Numbered from the stretch's first letter, positions 6,828-15,073 are shown. The stretch: DNA of 64,000 bases from Variovorax sp. WDL1 (GCF_001541225.1 NZ_LMTS01000087.1:1-64000); one strand, 5' to 3'. Made by a program: numbers and translations. Notes: generated by a model from the sequence alone, not told the origin.

Positions 6828-7898
6828 TCAGCTGAGACTGTTCGCAAGATGGGCCACGCCGGAGCCGACTACAACGCGACCCGACTCGGCGTCCCAGAAA
6901 AAGTACAAGCGCATGCAATAGCGCTCGTCGCGCCCGCCTCCCTTGAGCAAGTGGAGGTCAAGCATCCTGCGACGTCCGTCCCATCGAACGAAGTAGGCGC
7001 TTCCCTGTTCACCTGCAATGCTGGCTCCTACGGAGCCTTCCAACTTCAGCCCGTGGATGGACATAGCCGCGTCCAGGTCTTCGGCTTTCGCGAGCCCTAG
7101 GCGGGTGTCGCGGTATGTGCCGGCAAGTAGCTCAAACGCCGCGCAAACGACCTCCGGCCGCTCGTAACGCGACTTCTTTACACCGTTAAGCGCACGCGGC
7201 AGGACCACGATGCGTTCGCGGTTCTCCGCTGCCCAGGCTGGCAGTGACTCCAAGTCGGGCAGCCTTCCGTCGATGTCCACGACCACCTCGTCGGCTTGCG
7301 CATCTGCGTTGCCTGTGGCGGCTTCGAGGCTCCGGAGGCGAGCCCTGTATTGCTTGAGCTGCCGCTTCTGCTCGTCCAGCAGCGTCAGCAGGTAGTTCGC
7401 CTCATCCTCTTGGGCGTTGAGACGCGCAAGCAACTCCGGGTTGGTGGATTTGACGCGACCCTCGCCACAAAGCGTCGCCAGAAGTTCTACGAACGTCGGC
7501 AGGGTCCCCGTTCCAATAGGCGCTCCCGTCGCAGTTGCTGCCGACCACCAGGCCGGAGTTTCCAGTCGGGTTCCGCCACCATCCGGGGCGTGGACCGGGC
7601 TTAGCGGACCCGCGTACCGCCTTATTCGATATCCCGTTCGGGCGGCTATTCCCTTGGGCTGTACGAAGAACGTTTCGTGCTGTGCGAGGCCGTTTTCGTC
7701 TACACAGGCCCATCGAGCAGCAACAAAACGCTGGGAGCGTTGCACGGCCAATGAAACCGGCACACCGCCGCTATCCACGTCGCCCACGCCATCCGGCAGG
7801 GATTCGCCGGACTCGAGCTGCAAATGCCCCGCGAGCGCCTCGAGGAAGCTCTCGAACACCGCGGCGCTGATACTTTTGTGTAAGGTCTGTGACTGCAT
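6828..7898 (-). CDS. hypothetical protein with a conserved-looking C-terminal module (356 aa)
   Basis: Central coiled coil at about residues 165-200 (LLTLLDEQKRQLKQYRARLR), then a C-terminal domain of about 80 residues with SIHGLKLEG… YFVRWDGRRRMLDLHLLKG… YCMRLYFFWDAESGRVVVG. The last block has the look of a mobile C-terminal module (…RLYFFWD…VVVG…HL), which I recognise only as a pattern and cannot name. It lies 32 nt downstream of DUF4031 and is coupled to the 368-aa protein. Possibly a conflict or regulatory cassette; this is inference from context only. Confidence 0.7.
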   Translation of the reverse strand: MQSQTLHKSISAAVFESFLEALAGHLQLESGESLPDGVGDVDSGGVPVSLAVQRSQRFVAARWACVDENGLAQHETFFVQPKGIAARTGYRIRRYAGPLSPVHAPDGGGTRLETPAWWSAATATGAPIGTGTLPTFVELLATLCGEGRVKSTNPELLARLNAQEDEANYLLTLLDEQKRQLKQYRARLRSLEAATGNADAQADEVVVDIDGRLPDLESLPAWAAENRERIVVLPRALNGVKKSRYERPEVVCAAFELLAGTYRDTRLGLAKAEDLDAAMSIHGLKLEGSVGASIAGEQGSAYFVRWDGRRRMLDLHLLKGGGRDERYCMRLYFFWDAESGRVVVGSGVAHLANSLS

Positions 7899-7930
7899 AG
7901 TGTTAATCCTACGCCTCCCAAGCCCACCTT

Positions 7931-8206
7931 TCAGGGCAGCGCAGGAAGGCGCGGCTGGCTAGCGAGGAGTTTTGCGCGCTTGAGCAGCTCCCGGCTGGTC
8001 ACAGCCACGGCTCCCCGAGATGTCGCCACCTGGCGTTGCTCGGCCGTGACGTCGTAGTGCGGGTGGCGCGTACCACGGTGGTACCAGCAGCGGTTGATGC
8101 CACACTCGCTGGCGAAAAGATGCAGCTCCTCGAGCGAATCCGCGGTCAGGTGAAAGCGCGGCTTCCCCTTGAAAAGAATCGCAGCGTCATCGACATAGGC
8201 TGTCAC
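7931..8206 (-). CDS. DUF4031 domain protein
   Basis: 91 aa from GTG 8206 (VTAYVDDAAILFKGKPRF). It carries the DUF4031 pattern: YVDDA at the N terminus, HLTADSLEELHLFA, WYHRGTRHPHYDV and a C-terminal GAVAVTSRELLKR. The family is common on phages and plasmids; function is not established. The GTG overlaps the TGA of the upstream membrane protein (GTGA), so it is translationally coupled. No other start fits the family N terminus. Confidence 0.85.
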   Translation of the reverse strand: MTAYVDDAAILFKGKPRFHLTADSLEELHLFASECGINRCWYHRGTRHPHYDVTAEQRQVATSRGAVAVTSRELLKRAKLLASQPRLPALP

Positions 8207-8496
8207 GGGTTTCGCTGCCTCAGATGGTCGATGGCCAGAAGGCAACCTCCGACGTGGCACAGGCCGATGTACAGCGACGCGAGCTCAACGCCGACGTCGA
8301 TAAGCCCCCAGTCGAGCTCGCCTGTGAACAGGGCGTAGCCGATTGAGAGCAAATGAAGGGCCATGAGGCCCCCGAATACGGCCACGGTAGCCTGCAACTG
8401 CCGGACCGGAACGCCGGACTTTGGGTGTCGATTCAGCGAGAAGACGTACAGGTACGTCCATGCGACCAGGGCGACAGGGTACGTGAGGATGGGCAC
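8203..8496 (-). CDS. small membrane protein, first gene of operon
   Basis: 97 aa from GTG 8496 (VPILTYPVALVAWTYLYVFSL). Three hydrophobic segments are visible (residues about 2-20, 35-58, 67-90). The GTG is preferred over an upstream ATG (8562) because a CTACAG box sits at 8525-8530, inside the longer frame, and a GGAA site precedes the GTG. Function unknown; heads the operon with DUF4031. Confidence 0.65.
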   Translation of the reverse strand: MPILTYPVALVAWTYLYVFSLNRHPKSGVPVRQLQATVAVFGGLMALHLLSIGYALFTGELDWGLIDVGVELASLYIGLCHVGGCLLAIDHLRQRNP

Positions 8497-8524
8497 AGGC
8501 GGTTCCGGGGTTGATGAATGCGTT

Positions 8525-8530
8525 CTGTAG
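8525..8530 (-). promoter_or_regulatory. CTACAG promoter-like box of the 8496-5717 operon
   Basis: GGCTACAG, 28 nt upstream of GTG 8496; box B weak. Confidence 0.45.
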
Positions 8531-8562
8531 CCACCGTCTTTAGCCGCGGCTAAAACCATCAT

Positions 8563-8698
8563 CGCTATACCGACGGCAAAGGGACTGCCTCTCGAGGGGC
8601 ACCGGTCTCGTCAACGAACTAGCAATCGCCGAATGACATTTGACCGAATCAAAGGAGTGCTGGATGGCCATTAGTTTCACAACTACTGGAGCCTTCCA
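8563..8698 (+). other. intergenic with box A and possible gene remnant
   Basis: CGCTATACC followed 10 nt later by GGGAC points rightwards at about 8565. Downstream there are only short readable frames: one ending ELAIAE-stop and an overlapping 13-codon MTFDRIKGVLDGH at 8632-8673. It could be the leader of the gene at 8699 or the remnant of a small gene. Confidence 0.3.
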
Positions 8699-9229
8699 AT
8701 GCACACGATTCCGCCCTATCAACCGGGCGTGACCCTGCGTCATCGCAGCGGCGCAAGCTACGAATATCCGTCGCTCGAGGCAGCGTTCCGAGCCCTTGGA
8801 TACTGGTGGCTGAGCCAAAACCTAGGGCTGGACTTCACGTCGCCCTTCTACTGCTCCCGCCTGCTGTCCTGGGTGACCGCAGACTGGATGATGGTTACTG
8901 ACTTCGGCGCGCCTGTAGTGGCCGCGGATTTCGAACGGTTTCGCGGGCCACCCCGACGCCCCTTCTGGGCCTCGAAGCACGACTACTGCGGCTACGGACC
9001 CGTCCCAGGGACAGGTCGTCGTCACGGCGGGCACCACTTCCGTCGCGTCCATCACATCAACGAACGCCGCAGTGCCGTGCTCGTCCTTCAGGAGGATGGC
9101 GAGGTCGCGCCTCGAGGCAAGCGAGCCGCTGCCAACCTTCCGACCCCGTGGGACGATTACGCGATTGCGGCGCGCGAGGACCGCAGCTGGAAGCTTTGCC
9201 GCAAGACCCGGTGGAAAGTCCGGAGTTGA
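8699..9229 (+). CDS. hypothetical protein (176 aa)
   Basis: N-terminal half has aromatic-rich helices (ALGYWWLSQNLGLDFTSPFY), the middle is Gly/His/Arg-rich (HDYCGYGPVPGTGRRHGG), and the C terminus has NLPTPWDDYAIAAREDRSWK followed by basic residues. That W-D-D…S-W-K pattern recurs in small bacterial and phage proteins of unknown function. Shine-Dalgarno GGAG precedes ATG. Monocistronic. Confidence 0.7.
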   Translation: MHTIPPYQPGVTLRHRSGASYEYPSLEAAFRALGYWWLSQNLGLDFTSPFYCSRLLSWVTADWMMVTDFGAPVVAADFERFRGPPRRPFWASKHDYCGYGPVPGTGRRHGGHHFRRVHHINERRSAVLVLQEDGEVAPRGKRAAANLPTPWDDYAIAAREDRSWKLCRKTRWKVRS

Positions 9230-9302
9230 GCGGTGCACCGCTGTATGCCGGCGGTCTCCAGTCACCCGGGCGCCCTGGCCCGGGCCGGTCTGGAAGGACC
9301 GG

Positions 9303-9319
9303 CTATAGGCTTCGACAAC
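9303..9319 (+). promoter_or_regulatory. CTATAG ... CGACAAC element
   Basis: CTATAGG, then (T)CGACAAC with a short 3-nt spacer, 13 nt before ATG 9333. Confidence 0.5.
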
Positions 9320-9332
9320 GGGGGCGGTAGCT

Positions 9333-10229
9333 ATGCGTAGGACACCACACCTCGCTCACCTCATGCGCAACCTCTCTCCCAAGCTCGGTTTCCCTCACGT
9401 CCCTGTGGGGCCAGCGACTTCCGCGACCCGGGAGGCGCTCACGCTGCACCGTTTGGTCGCGGAGGTGCTGCCGTGCAATGCGGTGAACTCGTCGGCTTCG
9501 ATGCGTCCTTTGCCGGGCACACATGATGGCGAAACAGTCGGCTACTTCCACATCCTGAGCCCTGGGCGGCTGGGCCGGCCCGCAGAGGCAATCGCGCGCA
9601 CCTTTGCCATGGATGCAGCGCCGTGCGAGATGTTCTGGCATCGCTCATTCTTGTTTGACGAAACCGGCGCACTTGAGGAGTCGCTCCCGCTATTCACAGC
9701 GCTGGACGAGCCGGCTTTGCGCAAGCTGGCCGCCGAGGCGCCCCTGGGGGTCGTCAGCAGCCTGGGAGGCAGTCGGCACATCGCATTCGCGCAAGGCACG
9801 CAATCCCCAGAGGTGGCGGCCTTTGTCGACTTTTCCCTCGTCATCCGCCCGGAGGTGGACGCGCAAGAGGTTCTTGCGGCCCCCTGTAGAGCCGGCGGTG
9901 TCCGGTTTGAGGTCAGCCTCAATCAGCTCGTGACCCGCGCCACCATGCGGGGTGCCGGCGCCGCGGCAGCCCTGGTGGAGTTCGTGGTCGATGTCGTACA
10001 GGCAGAACTGGAGGCGGCCCTTGCCCGCCTGAAGCCGGTGGCCGATGCAGCAGGCCTGACTCTCGTCGGAAACGTGTGTGTGAGTACGCGCCGCGACAGC
10101 CACGCAACGCTGATGGTTCAATCTCTGCTGGAGGCGGCGCTGACCCACGCCATGCTCGCGCTTGCCCATTCCGCGGAGATGCCGTCCTTCGCTGTCGACA
10201 TCGAGTTCGACGGCAATACCGTCAACTAG
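9333..10229 (+). CDS. hypothetical protein (298 aa)
   Basis: Soluble protein without signal or membrane segments. The N-terminal 100 residues carry MRPLPGTHDGETVGYFHIL; the C-terminal third has TRATMRGAGAAAALVEFVVD, a Gly-rich helix start that resembles a nucleotide- or CoA-binding turn but is too weak to assign. The last four bases overlap the convergent XRE gene. Its promoter-like element lies at 9303. Function unknown. Confidence 0.7.
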   Translation: MRRTPHLAHLMRNLSPKLGFPHVPVGPATSATREALTLHRLVAEVLPCNAVNSSASMRPLPGTHDGETVGYFHILSPGRLGRPAEAIARTFAMDAAPCEMFWHRSFLFDETGALEESLPLFTALDEPALRKLAAEAPLGVVSSLGGSRHIAFAQGTQSPEVAAFVDFSLVIRPEVDAQEVLAAPCRAGGVRFEVSLNQLVTRATMRGAGAAAALVEFVVDVVQAELEAALARLKPVADAAGLTLVGNVCVSTRRDSHATLMVQSLLEAALTHAMLALAHSAEMPSFAVDIEFDGNTVN

Positions 10230-10513
10230 GCTATCCATCCGCGCGGGCCGCTTCGCAAGCGGTGCGGGGCTGAGTCAGGTGCAGTTGTGCCGTCCAGCAG
10301 GCGTGCGAGCGGCAAGCCCAGCGCATCAGCGAGCTTAGACACGGACGCCAGGGTCGGGTTGACCACCTGGCGCTCAACCTGGCTCACGTAGGTGCGATGA
10401 ACTCCGGCCCGGTCTGCCAGCTCCTCCTGCGAGAGACCGGCGCGTGTGCGGAAGGTACGCAAGTTGGCCGCAAGCGTGAAGGAGGCGGACGTCGGATGTC
10501 TCGTGGCGGGCAT
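10226..10513 (-). CDS. XRE-family HTH regulator
   Basis: 95 aa. A classic lambda-repressor/Cro-type HTH spans residues about 15-75: LRTFRTRAGLSQEELADRAG followed by VHRTYVSQVERQVVNPTLAS and LADALGLPLARLL. Single-domain, like restriction controller proteins and plasmid regulators. Divergent from the ERCC4 nuclease gene across a 122-bp gap and convergent with 9333-10229, so it may control its own promoter and that of the nuclease. Confidence 0.9.
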   Translation of the reverse strand: MPATRHPTSASFTLAANLRTFRTRAGLSQEELADRAGVHRTYVSQVERQVVNPTLASVSKLADALGLPLARLLDGTTAPDSAPHRLRSGPRGWIA

Positions 10514-10571
10514 GCGGCCGCAGCTTGCCGTCCTGTGATGAAAAAATCTCTACAGCCAGCCCATCTACCGC

Positions 10572-10577
10572 CTATAC
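10572..10577 (+). promoter_or_regulatory. CTATAC box upstream of the ERCC4 nuclease gene
   Basis: GCCTATACG, 58 nt upstream of ATG 10636; a CTTAGACTACC sequence follows closer to the start. Box B not clear. Confidence 0.4.
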
Positions 10578-10635
10578 GTCTCGCTCGATGCCCCGGGCCT
10601 CGATGCCGCTTAGACTACCTGGCGGAGGTGCAGGC

Positions 10636-11301
10636 ATGGCTCGGTTGATTGTTGATTCGCGTGAGTCCCGCAGTGGGCTGGCTCAGCTGCTCGCGCAGCG
10701 GGGCGCAGACGTGGTCGTTGAAGAGCTCGAAGTGGGCGACTACGTGCTGGCGGACGGCCTGGCCGTCGAGCGAAAGGCCGCAAGCGATTTCATCCTATCG
10801 ATTGAGAATCGTCGCGTCTTCGCCCAACTGGCGACTCTGAAGGCCACCTACGCGCGGGCCTTCATCGTTGTGGAGGGAAACCTCTTTGCCACCAGGTCCT
10901 CGATGGCCGAGGACGCTCTTCTGGGAGCCATGTCCTACATCTCGCTGCTCGAGGGCGTTCCTATCCTCACAACTGGCACCACCGCGCAGACGGCAACGCT
11001 GCTGCTGACAATGCAGAGGCATGCCCTGGAGGGGCTCGGGTACGAGATTGCATTGCGTGCCGGGAAGCCGCGTGACCGCCTTGCCCAAAGCCAGTACCTT
11101 GTGGAAGGACTGCCCGGCGTCGGGCCGACCGCCGCGCGCAAGCTTCTGAGTCATTTTGGTAGTGCGCATTCCGTTTTTACGGCGCAAGCCGAGGAACTAC
11201 GCCAGGTGGCCGGCGTCGGTCCGAAGACAGTAACGATGGTGCGGGAAGTACTTGAGTTCGATACGCGGGGCGTTTCGATTCCTAAGCCACCGCCCACTTG
11301 A
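10636..11301 (+). CDS. ERCC4/XPF-type nuclease with helix-hairpin-helix
   Basis: 221 aa. Starts MARLIVDSRESRSGLAQLL; the ERCC4 active site is intact: D7 (IVDSRE), GDYVLADGLAVERKAASDF (GD…ERKxxxD), then FIVVEG. The C-terminal 60 residues hold tandem HhH motifs (GLPGVGPTAARKLLSHFG and VAGVGPKTVTMVREVL). This matches the XPF/Mus81/Hef nuclease-(HhH)2 layout without helicase. In bacteria such stand-alone proteins are uncommon and often phage or plasmid encoded. Expected to cut branched DNA. ATG 10636 gives the family N terminus and follows GGAGG. Confidence 0.9.
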   Translation: MARLIVDSRESRSGLAQLLAQRGADVVVEELEVGDYVLADGLAVERKAASDFILSIENRRVFAQLATLKATYARAFIVVEGNLFATRSSMAEDALLGAMSYISLLEGVPILTTGTTAQTATLLLTMQRHALEGLGYEIALRAGKPRDRLAQSQYLVEGLPGVGPTAARKLLSHFGSAHSVFTAQAEELRQVAGVGPKTVTMVREVLEFDTRGVSIPKPPPT

Positions 11302-11361
11302 GGGGCTCGGCCCCACGGGCGCGACGTGGCTTTATGGAGCCGGGCGTTCGACAGGTCCTCG

Positions 11362-11379
11362 CTACACGGGAGCAGGACC
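11362..11379 (+). promoter_or_regulatory. CTACAC-N6-AGGACC element
   Basis: Two-box match 20 nt upstream of ATG 11400. Confidence 0.6.
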
Positions 11380-11399
11380 ACTCGAACGGAAAAGACACC

Positions 11400-12077
11400 A
11401 TGGAATCTCTCGAACTGAAGTATCGCCGCCTTCCCGCGGACGCCAGCGATAGCTGGGAGCCATTGCCCGGCACCTTCAGAAGCGCCGCAAACAACTGGCT
11501 GGTCGTGCACGACCTGTTCCACCACCTTCCCCATGACCGCGGTTCGCTCGCGGAGGAACTCGCGACCCTAGGGGCGGAGTACTACGTCAACTACGAAGGC
11601 TCGGGCCTGCTGGGCGCCTACGACACGGCAGCCGCCGGCTTGCCCACGCCGGGCCTCAACGCCCTGACCCGCTCAGCGGCTGGCGTCGTAGGCATGGCCT
11701 ATGAAGCGGGCGAAGGGCCGGAGGTGTTCGACCTCCGTCCGAGGACCGCGCCCGTGGCGTGCGAACTGGCCGAATCGGTGTTCGTCGCAACGGAACGCTC
11801 AGCGGTCGCCGAGCTCGAGCATCTCCTCTGGGGAATGGGCAACGAGCCGGAATGGCAAGCCGCCAAGAATGCGTTTTGCACACCCGGCCTGGTCGCCAGC
11901 TGGGTTCGACAGGGCTATCAAGGCGCGAAAGCGCGCTATCCGGACCAGGCGCGCGCTCGCGCAGGCTGGAACGAGGCAGTTGAGTTGCTGTTCACCGTAG
12001 GCTCCAAGGCCCAACCTGACGCCGTGCTTGTTGCAAGTCGACGCGGCTACTCGGCCTCCTTCGAGGTCGTTGCCTGA
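11400..12077 (+). CDS. hypothetical protein (225 aa)
   Basis: Starts MESLELKYRRLPADASDSWE. The N-terminal part has VVHDLFHHLPHDRGSLAEEL, a His-rich helix that could bind metal (HD…HH…HD), then an acidic helical body. No signal peptide. Not a family I can name. ATG 11400 lies after the promoter-like element at 11362; a terminator closes it at 12087. Confidence 0.7.
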   Translation: MESLELKYRRLPADASDSWEPLPGTFRSAANNWLVVHDLFHHLPHDRGSLAEELATLGAEYYVNYEGSGLLGAYDTAAAGLPTPGLNALTRSAAGVVGMAYEAGEGPEVFDLRPRTAPVACELAESVFVATERSAVAELEHLLWGMGNEPEWQAAKNAFCTPGLVASWVRQGYQGAKARYPDQARARAGWNEAVELLFTVGSKAQPDAVLVASRRGYSASFEVVA

Positions 12078-12086
12078 CCCACCTTC

Positions 12087-12114
12087 GCGCCCCGAACTTT
12101 CGGGGCGCTTTCTT
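12087..12114 (+). terminator. intrinsic terminator
   Basis: GCGCCCCGAA/TTCGGGGCGC stem and TTTCTT tail. Confidence 0.8.
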
Positions 12115-12221
12115 CTGTCTTCGGCCCTCCACGGCAACCTTAGGAGACACCTTCCCTTCGGGAACGCGCCGGTGGCCTCCAAGAGCACGCCTTGCAGTTC
12201 CGGGTGGCGTACGGGCGCTCG

Positions 12222-12240
12222 CTATACGTGTGCAGGACAT
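12222..12240 (+). promoter_or_regulatory. CTATAC-N6-AGGACAT element
   Basis: Two-box match. A separate AAGGACA Shine-Dalgarno stands closer to ATG 12258, so box B is not the ribosome binding site here. Confidence 0.65.
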
Positions 12241-12257
12241 TATTTCAAAGGACACCC

Positions 12258-12611
12258 ATGTTCGGAATGAAGCGAGCACTTGCCGCTGTCGTGCTTTCCC
12301 TTGCTGCAGGTGCTGCAGCCTGCGCGGTAGACAGCGCGCTCAGACCTAGTCCCGACGAGTGGGCACTGGACTCCACCGTGAGGGGCTGTACGCTGGCCGA
12401 TATTAGCCATGAAAACGAAGACGTGGTCATGGTGTTTGCATGTGCGGACAAGGCCACTGTGCTGCATCTCTCTGCGAACCTCGGTGGGACGATTCGTCGG
12501 ACCGCCGAGCACTTCGAGCACCCGTGGATTCGCCAAAGAGAAGTTGCGACCAAGGAGTTGACCGAGCGCCTGGAGGAGCACCTGAGAAGTGTGCGAAATC
12601 CCGCCCTTTGA
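12258..12611 (+). CDS. exported hypothetical protein (117 aa)
   Basis: N terminus MKRALAAVVLSLAAGAAACA is a signal peptide, possibly a weak lipobox (AAAC). The mature part has three further Cys (GCTL, FACAD) and a helical C-terminal segment. Start ATG 12258; an ATG three codons on is also possible. Location periplasmic or membrane anchored; function unknown. Confidence 0.7.
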   Translation: MFGMKRALAAVVLSLAAGAAACAVDSALRPSPDEWALDSTVRGCTLADISHENEDVVMVFACADKATVLHLSANLGGTIRRTAEHFEHPWIRQREVATKELTERLEEHLRSVRNPAL

Positions 12612-12659
12612 CGTCGTGCTCGAGCTTCCTGCCACCAAGTGCGTTTTTTCCCTTCTTCA

Positions 12660-12694
12660 ATCGGCCCGCCATCTGGTGGGCCGATTTTCTTCTT
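12660..12694 (+). terminator. intrinsic terminator
   Basis: ATCGGCCCGCC/GGTGGGCCGAT stem and TTTTCTTCTT tail. Confidence 0.85.
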
Positions 12695-12729
12695 GAGGGT
12701 CCACCCGAGGATGTCGTCGTGCGCCATCC

Positions 12730-12749
12730 CTATAGGCCTTACAGGCAAC
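12730..12749 (+). promoter_or_regulatory. CTATAG-N7-AGGCAAC element
   Basis: Both boxes recogn/isable, 19 nt before ATG 12769. Confidence 0.5.
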
Positions 12750-12768
12750 TGCAAGTTCTAGGAGAACC

Positions 12769-13812
12769 ATGAGGAATAGAGACGATTTTCAAGATGGCGC
12801 GCCGTCGCGCCAGGGCTTCTACGAGGTATTGCTGCAGGACGAGACGACCACCATCGCAGAGTGGCGCCAGCGCGACAAGCGTATCGGCAAGACCTGGTGG
12901 GAGCACCGTAGCGAGCATCCCTCGATTGCGAAAACTCCGCAACCGCTAACCAGGGTGAAGGGCTACCGGAAGGCATCCGCCCAGGCCATCGAGCAGGCTT
13001 TGCATAGGGAGCTTACCGAAGCCGAGCAAGTCGAGGTTGCTTACAGGAAGCTCCGTGGAAGCAATTTGGACCGGCTGGCCGTGCGCATGCCGGTTGTAGA
13101 GCGCCGCCGTCTGCGACTTGGCATGGCCGTTACATTCGGCGCCTTGCCAGAATGTGTTGTGGTCGGGCTGCATGAGGACGACGAGTACGTGACGATTCGC
13201 TACCGCAACCTCAAGCGTGAAAGCGGGCAAATGGTGGGCGCCGGCTTTGAATACCTGACGTCGCACTGGCTGGAGGTCTTTGAGACGGCCGCCGAAAAGG
13301 GTACGTCCGTCTGCCGCCCGTCGCTCCTGGAGCGGACGGTCTTTAGCAATGGCGACCTTCTGGGGTTGGTAAGCCGCGTGGGGCATTTCGGCGTCGATGA
13401 TTCGCCCGACTACCAACGCGGCTACGCTTGGACCGCTGACGACAAGGACAGGTATCTCGATTCCCTGTTCTGCGGTCGTGACCTTGGCCGATTCATCTTC
13501 GTGAACTACGGATACACCAGGCCGGCGGAGGTCTTTGACGGCAAGCAGCGCTTGAGCACGCTCATGGAGCTTGTGCAAAGTCGCAGGGCATACAAGGGCA
13601 TCTACTGGCACGAAATGCTGAAGCGTGAGCGCAGGCATGTCGAGTCCCGCGTCGTCCAGGTCGCGGAGGTTCCTGCCTCGAAGGCATCGCGCGCGGAGCT
13701 ACTCCAGATGTTCTTGGACGTGAATGCCGCCGGCGTTCCGCAGACCGAGGAGCATCTGAACCATGTTCGGCGCCTGCTTGAGGCTGAACAGAGGAACGCG
13801 TCAGCCAACTGA
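12769..13812 (+). CDS. DUF262 (GmrSD-like, ParB-fold) protein with N-terminal extension
   Basis: 347 aa. The C-terminal 170 residues show the DUF262 signature: DSPDYQRGYAWTADDKDRYL, FVNYGYTRPAEVFDGKQRLS (DGQQR-like DGKQR), and FLDVNAAGVPQTEEHLNHVR. DUF262 is the nucleotide-hydrolysing core of type IV restriction GmrSD and of several defence proteins. The N-terminal 170 residues are an extension I do not recognise (ALHRELTEAEQVEVAYRKLRG). No DUF1524 HNH partner is visible nearby, so nuclease output is missing or elsewhere. Own element and terminator. Confidence 0.85.
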   Translation: MRNRDDFQDGAPSRQGFYEVLLQDETTTIAEWRQRDKRIGKTWWEHRSEHPSIAKTPQPLTRVKGYRKASAQAIEQALHRELTEAEQVEVAYRKLRGSNLDRLAVRMPVVERRRLRLGMAVTFGALPECVVVGLHEDDEYVTIRYRNLKRESGQMVGAGFEYLTSHWLEVFETAAEKGTSVCRPSLLERTVFSNGDLLGLVSRVGHFGVDDSPDYQRGYAWTADDKDRYLDSLFCGRDLGRFIFVNYGYTRPAEVFDGKQRLSTLMELVQSRRAYKGIYWHEMLKRERRHVESRVVQVAEVPASKASRAELLQMFLDVNAAGVPQTEEHLNHVRRLLEAEQRNASAN

Positions 13813-13820
13813 TTGAGCAT

Positions 13821-13856
13821 CGGCCACCGGAGGAAATCTCCGGTGGCCGTTCCTTT
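13821..13856 (+). terminator. intrinsic terminator
   Basis: CGGCCACCGGAG/CTCCGGTGGCCG stem, TTCCTTT tail. Confidence 0.8.
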
Positions 13857-13867
13857 GGGTCATCTCG

Positions 13868-13887
13868 CTAGACAGGAGATGGTCAAC
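13868..13887 (+). promoter_or_regulatory. CTAGAC-N6-TGGTCAAC element
   Basis: Two-box match 42 nt before ATG 13930. Confidence 0.55.
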
Positions 13888-13929
13888 GGGCTCGGCTGAA
13901 GGCTCGGCCAAAAACAAAGGAACTGAACA

Positions 13930-15021
13930 ATGGGAAGCTTTTACGTAGCTGATATCACCTCTGGGCGCGTACTGACGGGCGACGAGCCTGTCGTGGGATT
14001 TCTGGTCGCCTCACGGGGCCACCGGTACCCTCTCGACAAGAATCCGAACGATTCAATCATCTACCCGGCTGCTCGCTTCGAACTTGCATCACTGCCGGTA
14101 TTCGGCACCTATTACGACTATGGCCGAATGGCTGTCGAAGACGAGGCCCAAGTCGGCGTTCGGCTCGCCCTGGCGATGACCGGAACCACGAAATGGGACG
14201 ACCTGCTGAAGCGCGGGTTGGACTCTGACGAAGGGGTCCAGGTTGGCGGGGCTAAGCGGGCCTATGGGCTTGCGCTCATGCACCGAGACAGCTACGAGCA
14301 CTTGGTGGCGAGCGGCGCCGGGCGGGTTGGCAGCAAGGTAGAGCTCGCCGCTCAGAAGGCGGGGGATGTCGAGCGCATGGTCGCTCTAGCCAACCTCTAC
14401 TTCGGGAAGTTGGCTGAAATGAGGGCCATGGACCCGGCGGCCCGGGGAACCAAAGAGTTCTACGGCTCATTTGATGCCGTGAATGAGTTGGCGGGAATTG
14501 CGGGCCTGCACGGCGACTGGGCTGTGGAAGACGTACCTGACATGGCGAACGGGAAAAGCATCCCTGTGCCACCGGTGGCGTCGTACCTCACCAGTGGGCA
14601 AGGCGAAGGCCGGGCCGCGGATGAGCTGAAGACAGTCTTGCGTGCCGTGGGGCTGTGGAACCTCGGACAGGCGCAGGAAAAGGAACGCTCAACCCTGGGG
14701 GAGGTTCCACGCTATCGCGACTATGTGGCTGCGATGTGGGAGATGCAGCGGTTGATGTCTGCCATGGAAGTCAACGAGCTCTCCTTCGCGCCCAGCATGC
14801 TGGCTGGGCAGCAATCGAACCACGACGCGGTTTGTGCACGTGAGCTCGCGAGCGTTCGCAGTCAATCGAAGGCTCAGATTGCGTACTTGCGCGACTACGG
14901 AGGTCCGCGGGACGTGGCTGCCGTCTTGTCGCGAATTCGGGCACTCAAGGAGTTGGCGGCTGAGCTGGAGGCGCTGCTCTCTGACGTCTCGGCTGCCGCG
15001 GACGTGGACACGGGCGCGTAG
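13930..15021 (+). CDS. hypothetical protein (363 aa)
   Basis: Starts MGSFYVADITSGRVLTGDEP. The N-terminal 120 residues are beta-rich (VVGFLVASRGHRYPL, YDYGRMAVEDEAQVGV), the remainder mostly helical, ending in an acidic helix (LKELAAELEALLSDVSA). The protein keeps a strongly coding codon pattern and has its own promoter-like element and terminator. I do not recognise a family; the N terminus resembles phage-type proteins that describe small beta sandwiches, which is only an impression. Confidence 0.7.
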   Translation: MGSFYVADITSGRVLTGDEPVVGFLVASRGHRYPLDKNPNDSIIYPAARFELASLPVFGTYYDYGRMAVEDEAQVGVRLALAMTGTTKWDDLLKRGLDSDEGVQVGGAKRAYGLALMHRDSYEHLVASGAGRVGSKVELAAQKAGDVERMVALANLYFGKLAEMRAMDPAARGTKEFYGSFDAVNELAGIAGLHGDWAVEDVPDMANGKSIPVPPVASYLTSGQGEGRAADELKTVLRAVGLWNLGQAQEKERSTLGEVPRYRDYVAAMWEMQRLMSAMEVNELSFAPSMLAGQQSNHDAVCARELASVRSQSKAQIAYLRDYGGPRDVAAVLSRIRALKELAAELEALLSDVSAAADVDTGA

Positions 15022-15040
15022 CACCCTGCCAACTGATTGA

Positions 15041-15073
15041 AGGCCCGCGCACTCTGCTGCGCGGGCCTTTTTC
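15041..15073 (+). terminator. intrinsic terminator
   Basis: AGGCCCGCGC/GCGCGGGCCT stem with five T. Confidence 0.85.
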
